Of a DNA stretch of 64,000 bases, positions 44,727 through 56,641 are shown piece by piece. The notes under the pieces were generated by a model. That model did no database searches and was not told the DNA's origin. It saw only the letters and a list, made by a program, of their open reading frames with translations. The position numbers and the translations under genes were made by a program. The DNA is from Pocillopora verrucosa (lineage: Eukaryota; Cnidaria; Anthozoa; Scleractinia; Pocilloporidae): the NCBI RefSeq assembly GCF_036669915.1, contig NC_089319.1, positions 8,774,080 to 8,838,079 on the forward strand. Direction: 5' to 3'. Numbering within the stretch: position 1 is the stretch's first letter; each line of letters starts with the position of its first letter.

Positions 44727-45984
44727 AATAGAGAGTAATATACTAAAAATAGAGTATACTAAAAATAGAGAGTAATAGATATGATCACCCCTAATATTTT
44801 GGCCTCCAGTTCTGAGTGTAGAACATCTAAATGTAGAAATGTATCGTAGAATTCCAATTGCAGTTAAATTAAACCCTTGTGCCGTGAGCTCATGTCATGC
44901 CCTAACTCAAAACAAGAAACAACTTTTAATGCGGTTCGTGTACAATAAATTGTAGTGATGAAATGACAAGAGTCGATTTGAAATGGAGATATTTCAATTG
45001 TTACCTTTGAAGGAGGCACCCAGAGGTTCCTTTAACGCTTCCCATATGGTGATTATCTGGTTTCTGTCCTCCACTGACAGACCAATCTGAAAAAACCCGA
45101 TTTCCTTTCAGGTCATAGTTCAGAATGCGAATTATTAGAAATTTAATAGGCAGAGTCTCCACAAAAGCGCTCCATTTGATTTCGCTTGAGATACAGCTTT
45201 CGCTCATTTCTCGTGTGTTACAAGAAATTCTTGTACTTGTACTAAAACCCCAATCTTCTTGATCGAATCTCTTTCTTTTCCTTTGTTTTAAGGAAGTCAA
45301 AGTTCACTCGTGGAACTCTAACTACGACGATTTCACTCGACGTAACCGAAGAACAATTTAAAAAAAGCCCTAGAAACTCAGTTTAAAACAAATATCACTG
45401 CCTTGTATTCATGTCTATCTTAGCCATTCAGCCGACTTTTGAAAACACCGAGTTTTGAAAAAGGTAGTGCCTTGTATTCATGTCTATCTTAGCCATTCAG
45501 CCGACTTTTGAAAACACCGAGTTTTGAAAAAGGTAGTTGACTTGAAAGAACCCCTATCGGTTCGTCAAAGTCAAACACGCGAACACAGACCAACTCCAAA
45601 CGGTAGTTTTGAAAAAGTGACTCACTCTAATTAAAGGCGCCATGAGGGGTCCCACCATAGAAAAAACCTCTGCAGCTCGCCCCTTATACTATAACTCCAA
45701 TCTTCTTGATCGGATCTCTTTCTTTTCCTGTGTTTTTGAATATTTTCCATAAATTATCTAATGTATCCAGCTATCTAAAAGATGATAACTGTTGGTACGT
45801 TCTAAAATTCAGTCACTGGCTGACAATCCAGATGTAAATTGATACACTTTATATTACGCATCACAGTGTACACAGTATTTCATTGATTTCACAGATATTG
45901 CGAAATATTTTTAAGATGCATTTTGAATTTACTTGTGATTAGCTCTTATCAATACCATTTATTCACGAATCGCACCATTTTTTT
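44701..45984. other. Unique centre of the palindrome
   Basis: About 1.28 kb. It holds ATACTAAAAATAGAG repeats (44727-44780), a 69-bp tandem duplication, and a direct repeat of CAATCTTCTTGATCGRATCT (45250 and 45700) about 450 bp apart. The last part (from 45755) belongs to repeat X. No gene recognised; the minus-strand frame 45001-45300 has no known motif. Confidence 0.5.
45399..45536. repeat. 69-bp perfect tandem duplication
   Basis: 45399-45467 and 45468-45536 are identical, so the duplication is recent or an assembly artefact. Confidence 0.9.
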
Positions 45985-46628
45985 GCTCTTCAAAATGCAT
46001 CTTTTTCCCAGCCAACGAGAAAGCCTCTCTAAAACACAAGTTTAGCACAGTAAACAAAAAAAAAGATCATCAGTTTATAACCGACTACAAAATCTTAAGT
46101 ATTAGCAACTGAATTTTGCCATTTCAAATTTGATGAAATAAAGTGGTAGTTTCAAGTGTATTTTCAAATTACGTGTATAATTTCAGACTGGATTACACTC
46201 AACTCAGTTCAATCATCATTAATTCATTAGTCATAAACTTAATCAGGTGTAACTCTGTATTATACAGAAATCCCAAGTACCTAATTAGAAGGTCACAGAT
46301 ATGCAGCAGCTCCCCTAGTTAAACTAATTAAAAAATAAAACCTCATCACTCCTACCTACATCGGCTTTCTGTTCAGCTAAGGATTAAGGGTTACATAATT
46401 TAACTAATAAACTTTATTTTTATTTAATTATCTATTTATTTATTTTAAAAGGCATGTATGGGTATTTATATTTACTTGATCATTTTTTTTCATATATGGT
46501 CTTTAGGTCACCTAATTAAAAATAAAGGAATACATAATGCTTTAAGCATAATTTACCTTCTGTAAACATTTTCGAATGTTTTGAACTCGGTTTTGAATTG
46601 TGCTACTTTTCAAACGCTGCTGCAGGAC
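45755..46628 (+). mobile_element. Unclassified repeat X, central copy
   Basis: Direct copy of 61512-62400. Lacks half of the internal palindrome present at 61936-62033. Continues until 46628, where an unrelated insert replaces the expected LINE RT sequence. Confidence 0.6.
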
Positions 46629-46995
46629 AAAATTTGCAAATAAAAAGAATTGCTTTTTACTAAAGATCTTGTCTATAAAGCCAAGTTTTCTTTGAAAAAT
46701 CTGAGCGATTGACATGATGAGTCTTTACGGTGTTGTTGTCACACAATAACTCGTTCGCGTCTGAAGCTGTTATAGTCATTGGAGATTTTACCTTCTTTGT
46801 TTGCCATGAGGTTCTTATAAACATTATTGGAAGAAAAATTTTTTCTTTTACTAAAGACCTTTTACTTTTCTATATGTTTAACTTCTGATAAGTTGTACTG
46901 CATTGAAGACCAACTCGCCGACGTTTCTACTCGATTTTATACGTCGGCGAGTTGGCGTTGGCGAGTTGAACCGTCGGCGAGTTGACCGTAATTCA
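46629..46995. other. Insert with GTCGGCGAGTTG repeats
   Basis: Not present in the other modules. An inverted repeat (46910-46924 and 46941-46955; CCAACTCGCCGACGT and complement) is followed by two more copies of GGCGAGTTG. It ends where LINE L4 resumes. No coding sequence. Confidence 0.6.
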
Positions 46996-48875
46996 GGGTG
47001 ACGATCCCGGCATCTCTCGTAACTTGTGGAACACCACCGTCACTCCAACATTTGACAAACGGTGTCATGTAAAGGCTGCAAAATGGTGTTCTTGCAGTGC
47101 TTGATCAGGTCTGGGAGATGCCATCATTCCCAGGGGCTTTGCCATAGGTTAAACTGTTAATAGCCTTGCCGATTTCTTGCAGTGTTGGTATAGCTTCTAA
47201 CTCCTCCATGATTGGCAGAGGCGTCCATTGCTGAGGTGACAACAACCTTCTCTCTGGAGTACAGCTCTGACTAGTGTTCCAACCATCTCTCCATCTGCTC
47301 AACTTTGTCGGTGATCACTTCTCCGCTGCTGGTTTTCAGGGATACTGTTTTGCTCTAGGTTGGTCCAAGAGTTTTCTTGATGCCCTCATATAAGCCCCTG
47401 ATGTTGCCTGTTGCTGCTACAGTCTGGATGTCGTTAATGAGCCCCCGCCAGTACTCATTGGCCCATCTTCTTGCTCTCTCTGCTGTACTTTGCTCCCGGC
47501 TGATCTGATTGCTGAGAGGGTCTTCTCAATTGGTGAGCGCTTGTTTTCAGCAAGAGAAGCATGCTTTGTAACAATAACAGGAATCAACTAGTCACACTTC
47601 GCTTCATACCAGTCGCATTTCTTCGAGGTCTTCCTCCCAAAGGTAGCAAGAGCTGATTTCTGAATTACCTCATGCAGGTGGTTCCATGACCTAGAAGCAG
47701 TGTTGCATCGGTGGCCTGCAGACAGATCATCTTCAAGAGACTTTGTGAATGCTCAAGCTTCTCTGAATGTTGCCTCTTGTTTTTGTCAGTGCAGGTGTGG
47801 TATGAGCGGGTGAAACGCACATGCTTAGGCTCTAAAAATGACCATGTCGAGCCAGTTTCAGTGCTTGGATCGAGGGTGGCGCCATGACATTCTGTGTTGT
47901 GGCTTCATCTGCAGATAGGAGCTGGTCCGGCAGAGGCCATGATAAGAGCAAAGCTCCAACCGGTGCTGCCCGCTCTCGTTTATCTTGCCAACTCCAAAGC
48001 AACCCAAGCAGGAAGAAGAACATTCATGGTCTACACCTACTCAGGCATTGAAGTCGCAAAGGAGGATAAGGTGATTGCTGCTGTGGATGTTCTTGATGGT
48101 ATCGTTCAGGTAGGTCTTTTGCCCCAGGTATGGAGGTCAAGGTTGGGGCATAGGTGCCGATGAGTGTTACTAGTCCTACAATCAGAACGCCTGCTGCCTC
48201 TCTGCCCCCTTATGGGGGCAGAGAGGCAGCAGGCGTTCTGATCCCTTGTCCTCTGGTTCAAGTATCTTCAGAAAGGTGTTGCTGACTGCAAACACTGCTC
48301 CGTGGTCTATGGTAGAGTGGCTATGTCTACCTTTAGTCTCAGCAGCTCGTCATTGATGACCGCTGTCTTTCTTGCGTCACTGATCTTCAGGTCGTCAAGT
48401 CCAGTTGTCATGGTGTGGACGTTCTAACATCCCAGTTTAAGAGCTGATTTTTCTTCAAGATTTTTTTTTTGTGATAAATATGTTTTCTTGCCCGGTAAGG
48501 AAGTTACGATCTGCTTGTTGGTGTAACTAATCTTCATACGCCCAAAGAGGGAGGCAGACCATGACAGGACAGCACCTCACTAGCTGGGGGCTGCCCAGCT
48601 TGAGGCAGGCGATAGCTTTCCAATGTGATGTGAAGATCTCTTCCACCGTTGGAAGCAGCCCCTAAAACTTCACTCTACGCCAATTGAGCATTGTAACTTA
48701 TAACCGGTAGACTGCTACTTCCCGTGTTTTTTCGACTCCGTGAAGAGATGCCTGTTTGTCCTCTTCAGAGCACAAGCCAGTGCAGGGTGGTGTAGAGGAC
48801 ATGCTGTTGCCCAAGTAGCAGGACCCCACTCGCCACGACACTGATTGACCCAATGGAGCAGCAAGGCCGATACAG
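46996..48875 (-). mobile_element. LINE copy L4, decayed
   Basis: Endonuclease, linker and the start of RT of the same LINE family. The frame at 47832-48023 matches the endonuclease region of L3 in shifted frame. RT sequence beyond the DARIVTL region is replaced by the insert at 46629-46995. A perfect foldback at 48181-48242 is private to this copy. Confidence 0.8.
48181..48242. repeat. Perfect 29-bp-arm foldback inside LINE L4
   Basis: Left arm 48181-48209 and right arm 48214-48242 are exact complements around TTAT. The right arm is normal LINE sequence (GAGAGGCAGCAGGCGTTCTG); the left arm is its inverted duplicate and replaces normal sequence seen in L2 and L3. Confidence 0.95.
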
Positions 48876-49419
48876 CGGTTGATGAGGTAGAAAACGTAGA
48901 AAACTGTGAAAACTCCTAAAAATCTTTCACAACTCTTGGGATTTTGTATAAGTCAGCGTTGGAATACTCCCGAAATAATGTCCAATAGCGATAAAATGCC
49001 CTTTGTCTAAACCGATCAGCAATTATTAATTTTTCCCTCCATGTTTAAGGGGTTGCAACATCAATTTCGAAATTGCTTTCAGCCATTTTCCAGGTTAAAG
49101 GATGGAAGTAAAAGAAAGAAAAATCGATTGTGGGGCTTGCTTAGGCTCGAGCGTATCATAGGAGACGACAAATCTTTTGAAAGATTATTCTATTTTCATT
49201 TATTTTGTCTTAATGGCCTCTTTTACGAAACAGCCAATTAGACAATCCTGGATGAGACTTTAGTCAATACTCTTGACACCAATCTTATCGATACTACATG
49301 TTAAGGGTAGATGTTTTTGTCTTTCTCTCCCATTTTCCGGAAAAGAGCTTTTCTGTACGAGCTCTACACAAACAGGGCGTAGGCGTTATCAAATGTAGTG
49401 ACATGTTCACATTTTACCC

Positions 49420-49425
49420 TTTATT
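49420..49425 (-). terminator. Polyadenylation signal of MACPF D
   Basis: AATAAA on the minus strand, at the position conserved among loci. Confidence 0.6.
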
Positions 49426-49564
49426 CAAACACAATGAGACACATGCATGGTTCTAACTTTAAGCCTGCCAAATTTAAATACTAACGCAAGTTACCTAAGT
49501 ACGTCAAAATTTAAAGTTTCTTTCGTTTGTCATTTCTACTTTCCAGCGGTGTACTTTGGAGACA

Positions 49565-50959
49565 TCAATCTTCTGCCTTTTTTGCAGCGGTTTTGGTTGA
49601 TGCTTTGTGTGTTGGGGCATCTCTGTTTGGCAAGGACCACACAGTTTTCCGCTGACCACGATTTTTATTATAGCACTCGCACCAAGATCCTGCAACTTTC
49701 CAACCGCAACCTTGCCATCCCCAATCTTCAAATGTGTTTGGGTATGCAGTTAACTTAGAGTCACCTGCACCTTCTTTCACTTTCTTGTAATGGACACACG
49801 TTGGACCACGGCAGGAGCACCAAATGGGTTTGTAGTGGCAGTCATCGCTATTGTGGCAGCCCTCTTTTGCCAGGGTACACTCGAATTCTGGATACTCCTT
49901 GCTGGAGCTACTGGTGTGGTCAAATTTTTGGATGGCAAGTCCAGAGCTACTTATGTATGGACAACCATAATTCAAGAACCCAAGGTAGTAGAACTCAAGG
50001 TTTGTGGCTCGGATATTGTTAGGAGATCCCTGTTTAAATCGGCTCTGCAGGATGGTCCAGATCGCCATGAAGGTGTGCTGGACAGACGCGGGAAATTCAT
50101 CTGCCTCATCCATGAGTTGGCCAAGCAGTTCAACCGACGTCGCCCCGTTTGCCAGCTTGCTATTTGTTTCCCTTTTTCCACCTATAACGAAGCGTTTCTC
50201 GCTTGTGCTCATCTGGCTCGCTTTGGATATCTCACTTTGGCTTACGTTTGAACATGCAGAGACGCCAACCTTTCCAACCTGGGTAGGTCCTGCCACCGAA
50301 ACGCAAGCTTTTACTTGGAAATCTCTTTCAGTGTAAGCCTTAGAGCTCTCTGCAAATGTCATTTGCTGAAATCTTGATCCGCGCTTCACAGATGTTATGA
50401 CATGAGAACCGTATTCCTTGAGAAAATTCCGATACTCTCTCCATGAGTTTGGTTCCCAGGGATTTTCGATGTTTACGGGCAAGTCCTCGAGGTCATTTAG
50501 AAATGTTCTTTTGAAGGTGGAGATGTCGTCACTCGTTAAACATTCTTTATCGACGTGGATCTTTTCTGTTAACGCCTGCTTGATTAAAGACATGCCACTC
50601 ACTTCACTTTGCTGTGAACTTTTGCTCTTTGTTGCTACTGATACCGTAACACCCAACGAGTAGGAGGACTGCAAAGAAGCGCTCAAGCTTGACTGGGTAG
50701 CAAGTGACTTATAAAATTCCTTGGTATTTGCGTAATATTCGAAGTGGCTGCTCGAAGACTTCAAAGTTTTCTTCACGAGACATTTGGAGGGAAGCTCCTC
50801 AAAGATCCTGTTCTCATGCTCCTGAAAGTCGGCCAATAAGTTGACCTTTCGAAGATCTATCACTCTTCCCAGCGCAGGATTCTCAGCGCCGGTAGCTTCA
50901 CATGTTTCTTTAAATGCAAATAACCCAAGAACGAGAAGCACCAAAGGGACATGCATCAT
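49565..50959 (-). CDS. Secreted MACPF-domain protein D (464 aa)
   Basis: Right-arm partner of C with the same predicted protein at every residue; at least one synonymous difference is visible (TTC/TTT in the QQMTFAES region). Signal peptide, MACPF signature YGSHVITS and the cysteine-rich tail are as in C. The single coding exon is preceded by the conserved acceptor at 50980-50981. Transcription runs opposite to C, with the two genes tail to tail across the palindrome centre. Perfect protein identity against several percent spacer divergence points to recent gene conversion, or to an assembly duplication. Confidence 0.92.
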   Translation of the reverse strand: MMHVPLVLLVLGLFAFKETCEATGAENPALGRVIDLRKVNLLADFQEHENRIFEELPSKCLVKKTLKSSSSHFEYYANTKEFYKSLATQSSLSASLQSSYSLGVTVSVATKSKSSQQSEVSGMSLIKQALTEKIHVDKECLTSDDISTFKRTFLNDLEDLPVNIENPWEPNSWREYRNFLKEYGSHVITSVKRGSRFQQMTFAESSKAYTERDFQVKACVSVAGPTQVGKVGVSACSNVSQSEISKASQMSTSEKRFVIGGKRETNSKLANGATSVELLGQLMDEADEFPASVQHTFMAIWTILQSRFKQGSPNNIRATNLEFYYLGFLNYGCPYISSSGLAIQKFDHTSSSSKEYPEFECTLAKEGCHNSDDCHYKPIWCSCRGPTCVHYKKVKEGAGDSKLTAYPNTFEDWGWQGCGWKVAGSWCECYNKNRGQRKTVWSLPNRDAPTHKASTKTAAKKAED

Positions 50960-51059
50960 TCTGCTTTCCGAAGTACAATCTACGGGAAAAAATATTGCGC
51001 AATTACTTGGGAAATTGGCTCCAGAACGGGACCGAAACGTTGGAACGTGTTTGACATGA

Positions 51060-54000
51060 GGCGATAAAAGAAATGTTTTAATGAATACATAAAATTCCGG
51101 TTAAACCTTTTTTTGCCAGATATGAGAAACAAACAAAAAGCTAGCATTTTAATTCGATATTTTAAGCTGAGAAACTCAGTTAAGTCATCTAGATATTGCT
51201 GTTTAGTGAGATACTTTTAAACTGGCCTATCTATTACACATGAATAGGCATATCACACCCTGAAGATTGGAGACCATTCAAAAATGGACGTCTTTGCTTG
51301 CTTGTTTGATTAAAGAAACCCCAATTTTCTATATGCAAACTTCGTGATGGGGCTAGACCTTGAACTTAAGCACTATGCCATCATAATAGCCACAAATAGT
51401 GAATGATATACGAATTAAAACCAATTCAACTCTTACTCTTACTTAACTTTATTATTTTTTAAAATGAAAGATATAACAGGAAAGGGGGGTCAAATTTCAG
51501 TTTACTGACATCAATGAATTGCAGCTAGAGAGATATTGGTGATCATTTGCTCGTAAGAAGAATCCTTCGGCAGTAACCTGGAATTAGTGGCAAGTTTGGG
51601 TTTGAGTGACTTGTAATGAGTTTCAACCTGTGCGAAAAGCTCAACAGTCCTCAGTGCTAAGACTGAGGCAGACTCATCAAATAGAAGTATGTTGGATAAA
51701 GGCCCTTCCCTATTAAAGACTAAATGATGATCATTCTTACAATGATTGAATTAACGCAAGGGTATCCAAAACAAAATCACACCCTCACGTGTCAGTTAGG
51801 TTGTATTTTAGCACTATTTGAACGTCTCGCAAGTTCTTGTCGACGAACCGGTAGTTTCAAAACGATAGCTTTTCCAAAGGTTTAAATTTTTAAAGACTGT
51901 CTCTTAAATTAAGGGGCTTACGAGTCTATATTTCAATCCGGGATTTAAATGATTCGGTCATTTAATGACACGTGTTTCGTTAAATACTACTTGAAGTAAT
52001 TTTTGAGCTTTACAATGAAGCACTCTTTCGAGTTTGTTTATCACTTGTCTTCTTTTTAGTGGCGTGTATTATATATTTGCTTTTGTCTGTTTTAAAGTTT
52101 GCGCGTTTGGTTCAAATTCGGTGGCGTGAAGTCAAACATCCCATTTTTAACTGGTGTGAATTCCGGCTTTTAAATTTCCAACTGAATATGAATGAATTCG
52201 AAATATCTTTAAACAGGAAGCCTGCTTGGGAATTTCACCCGAAGAGCCTTTTGAATAGTAAACGAAGCTGTTTACAACACGTCAGTCTGGTCAGTTCTTT
52301 AAGTACGAAGGTTATCTTTATAGAGGATGCACCCTTAAAAACCGTCAACATTGAGACCTGGAACGAACAGTTCGTATGTTGACTCTGAACAGACAGGCAG
52401 TTCCGAAACCCAACCTTGGAATTTCAATCGTCCGTTCTTTTTGAACCCCATAAACGACCAAGTGACTTTTTTTAACTACATTGCGGGCTTCAATTTGGTT
52501 ACGACGCTCAGTAGTTTATGCCCTTAAGTAGAATATCCATCAGTAGTAACATTGCTAGTATTGCAACTTAGAATGGAACCACTCAGATCTCTCAGTAAAG
52601 CAAGATGTTTTTCCTACCCAGCCTTTTGGATTTGAGATGTACTTTTCAAATCCGAATTTTTCAAATTTTATGCATATTTACACCACTAATACCCCTGATG
52701 TCTTCTACAAAGAAAACATTAACAAGAATTGAGCAAAATGCTATGATTTTACCGAAGAAACAAAAATCAAGACGTTTGAATCCACCTTCTCGTGTTCGTT
52801 TTTACCAGTATCCTGTTTACAAGTGGCTAAATGAGATTTGGTACTTTTGCCGAATATTTTGAAGTTCAAAAGAGGAGATTACTTGAAAACTGTAAAGTGT
52901 GTTTGATAGATTAACTTTATGAGTTGTTCTACATTGTAGGATCAAAGATGAATTCTCAGACGATCTCAAGAGGATTTCTTTTGGCACCTATTCTATCTAC
53001 GCACCTTATGATATCAATTCGTTCGACGCTCTCTTTCTCCTGACCTCTATGTGATCTCGATGTGTCGAAGTGGTGAGTTGCGTTTGGCTTTTACAGATTA
53101 TACTGCTGCTTAATTTAGAATTCATATCTCATAGGAACGTTTTCATGTAGGCAGTTCATGGTCCTCCATGAGTGAGTTTTGCTGGTAGTCCGCCTACGTA
53201 GTCCACTCTTCGGTATTCAAGCTGTCCAAAATGTGGTATTAATTCATATCTGACAAAAGCAAACGTAAGTGGCCAAATTAATAATTAAATGACTGCGGTA
53301 AAAGGAAAGTTGTTTTTGTCAAACGGTCGACTTGACCTGTGGCATCCTGATGAATCCGTCATAGAAGGCGAAAAAAGTTTACAGAGAGAAAAAAGATGTG
53401 TCTTGGCAGGTAGTGTAGACAGTGTGAGCGATTTATGGTTTACAAATACGTAACATAATTAAAAATTTATCAGTGAAACAGAAAAGAAAAGAAATGTTCC
53501 AATTATAAAAAAGAGAAAAAGGATTACAAACGAAAAAATTAATCAATAGTGATTCTCAGTTTGTTCTACGTTAACTTTCAGTATTTTAGACTAGAAATTG
53601 GTGTCCTCTTTAGTTAAAATAGGTTGGGAAGTGTTTTTTTTTTGCTTGAGGGAGTAGTAGTCGCCTATTTTGTGAAGTCGTTCGTCCGCGAGTGATTTAC
53701 TGGTCGTTGAAGAAAGGGTCCTTTCGTCATCTGATACACACTTTACACAAGTTTCATATTTCTAATCGTGGTATTTAATCGGACTAGGTGCCGTCTAACA
53801 AAGCGTTCGCAACTGTACAATTCCCAGCCATGAGCCAATTAGCGATTACAAACAAATAAAGAGTGTATTTATTTTTTGCAATTTTATATTAGTTAAATTT
53901 TACAAAATTGTGTTCCCCCTACCAATGATTATTTCGACACATTTTGAAACGCAGCTATGACACTGTAGTGTTACTGTTTCTTCTCGATATGATGACGTTT

Positions 54001-54639
54001 TACAACTCAATTTTTATCACACAATATTCACTGGTAGTGCTAGTACTGTGCTACCTGTTCACAAAGAACAAAAGGACTGGGAATATTGCCACTTTCCATC
54101 GGCAGCGTTTCCCTCGCTTGAATAATATCTATATGTGGACAACAATCGATCTAACATCTCTGCTAAGATAGGTAGCCCGGAGAACTGATAAGAAGCGTTT
54201 TAAAAGAGTGTATTTTGAAGCTAAGTTTCCTTTGTGGGACTTGGTAATGTTTTCTTCTTGGTAAACCATGTGCCTCGTTGATGCTATTTTTAAGAGTTTC
54301 GCAGAATTACAAAATCCAAAAACAAAAAGAGATATGTAATATAAAGGAGTTTGAGTCGCTAACAGTGACGCAACTCAAGAGAACCAGTCGCTTTGATCTC
54401 CATTGTTAGAAGAAAGGAAAAAAATTATTTAAACAAATACTTGAAAGTTATTATAGAAATTCACGAAAGCACTACCAATACCGCCATTAGGGTCAGAAAG
54501 ATTGTTACCGTACAATATTACATATATCGGACAACCGTAACTCTTGTGTCATGTAATCGTTTGGCAGGTAGCTTGTTAAGGTTAAAAGTTACGTACCCCC
54601 TTCCCTTTTCATAGCTGTTTTAGCCTGTACTCATAGCAT
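51060..54639. other. Module 4 spacer
   Basis: Homologous to the other spacers. Holds the 107-aa (52059-52382) and 85-aa (52605-52862) plus-strand frames discussed for module 1, and the ~1.08 kb section (53560-54640) missing from the inverted arm. No recognised gene. Confidence 0.5.
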
Positions 54640-54882
54640 TAAGCGACATCGAGTGTTACTACCCACTCTTCCCCCACCTGATTGAGATACCAGTCAGTCT
54701 GAGGGCTACCTTCAAGCATTAATTTTCATTAGGCTTCCCTGAAAATTCGCCTGTATCCATTTATACTCCTGGGTGAGGAGAGGCATTGTGAAAACTAAGT
54801 GTTTTGCCCAAGACCAGACCAGGTCTCGAACCCAGACCCCTAGAACGGCATATTTACCAATAGACTGCCGCGTTTACCCTGA
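54640..54882 (-). mobile_element. tRNA-derived SINE, module 4 copy
   Basis: Same SINE and position as in the other modules. B box GGTTCGAGACC is intact on the minus strand; the A-box region has drifted (TGCCG in place of TACCG). Confidence 0.65.
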
Positions 54883-56030
54883 ACTGAACTGATAATCTAT
54901 TTTTAATCCGTAAGAGCTGAATGAGCATATACTTAGGCCGCCTGTTCCTTACACTGTTTTAAAACCACCAAGATTACTACTACCAGGCACGGTCTTATAG
55001 GATACTCTGGTTGGTTATTAATGTTTTTTTGTTTGTTTGTTTTTCGCGTAAACTGAGCGATAAAGAGCCAACTCTAGGTAAAGGTGCCGCAAAAACTTCG
55101 ACTTGTACCCAAGACTTAGACATTATTCAATTGAAATTTCCTCCACTGATTTGTCAATGTCTCAGATGAACGGAAATAGTGCATTTCGGAGAACATTTCT
55201 ACGCAGTTTAGTTGTATTTCACGACATGAAGTGTGCAACACTACGGGTGTAATTTGTGTGTAAGATCCAAACACCACTTTGTTAGCAAATTACTCTACGT
55301 TCTCAGTTGTTTTCCTTTTACGTTGTTATAATTTTCCAATTTAACATGATGTCTTTGTATTATTATTTTAAGTTAAAAACGGATCGTTTGTGGTAGTTTT
55401 TTCAGTTAGTTTTGCTTTACTTGTGAAGGCATCAGTTCATTCGTAAATCAAAGTTGACGTCGCATCCAGTGCAGCTAAAGTAACCCAACAACAAATGCAC
55501 CTGTTATTTGATAAGTTCATTTTTCTCTCTCTCTTGCTGTGCTGTACTTTAAAGTTTTGTTTGTAAATTTATGTTTTAGTTTAATCGCTTGAATAATAAA
55601 CCGTTTAACAGAGAGGCCACCAGGGAAGCAGATCAAATAAAGCGCGTGTAAATTTTACCTGCTGGAATCTCCTTTGAGAAGAGCCCATTTTGACTGTGTG
55701 TGAGGGATAGCAACGATCAGGGTCGAATTTTGCGTAGGGAGGCTGAATAAACTGACTAATGGAAAATGTGATTTTATGTGACATGACAACTGCATCGCAA
55801 ATTTAGACCGACACCTAGATATTCGAGGATTTTACATTGTGTTTAAACAGTTCCATGAACTCATTCAACATCATTGACTTTGCCTTATTCCAACAGTGGT
55901 ACATTCATTATTAGAAGATCAGTTTGCAGTGATATTGTTCCTCCACCCCATTCGCATGGGAAGATACTGACCAGCTTTATAGCATAAGTATATTATAGAG
56001 TGTATAGGGTAATTAAGTATTGTCAACTGA
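54883..56030. other. Module 4 distal spacer
   Basis: Homologous to 34411-35593, no gene. The left palindrome arm loses homology at about 55035. Confidence 0.4.
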
Positions 56031-56178
56031 GTTGATAGCGTAAATTGGCCACCGTTCAGTCTTAAAGCTTACGGTTCGAGCGTTGGCCCTTCGTCACAGT
56101 GATTCGCTCTGACGAAGGGCTCACGCTCGAAACGTAAACTTTAAAACTCTTGACAGTGGTCAATTTACGTTATCAACT
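56031..56178. mobile_element. Foldback MITE, copy 2
   Basis: Palindromic element equivalent to 35594-35740, with the AAATTGGCCACCG and TCGAGCGTT arms and a CGCTCTGACGAAGGG centre. Confidence 0.8.
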
Positions 56179-56641
56179 TATTTTATAACACAAAATTACC
56201 CTGTTATACTCTCCCACCGACGCAGTACCACAGTTTCTTCAGAAACTTACCCCTTTCATAGGCTTTTGAGTGTGTCTAGTACAGTGACTCGTCTTACCTT
56301 GGTGGATACTCGTTTTCGGTCGTAACGCTTTTTCCAGTAGCTCGTTTGGTCAATCTTAATCGATACTACTGACGTTTTAATAGTAATAGTAGTCTCGGCA
56401 TACACTGGCTATGTCCTTCTCTCCTTTTCTCCGAAAAATAGATTTTCTGCCCGTGATACACAGACAGCACATGAATGCGATCAAATGTTATAACAAGTTC
56501 ACGTTTAATTCTTTATTCAAACTAATTGAGACACATGCACTGTTTACCAAGTTTAAGTGAGAAAAATTTCAATTATTACATAAGTTTTCTCAGTTCTCCA
56601 AAACTTGAATATTCTTTCTTTTTCGTTTTCCTTTCCTACCG

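Larger units (their letters stand above)
45985..55035 (-). repeat. Large inverted repeat, right arm
   Basis: Counterpart of 36681-44700, containing MACPF D. Extra material relative to the left arm: 46629-46995 (insert) and about 53560-54640 (deleted from the left arm). Divergence by eye is about 2-3% near the gene and about 7% in the distal spacer. Confidence 0.9.
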
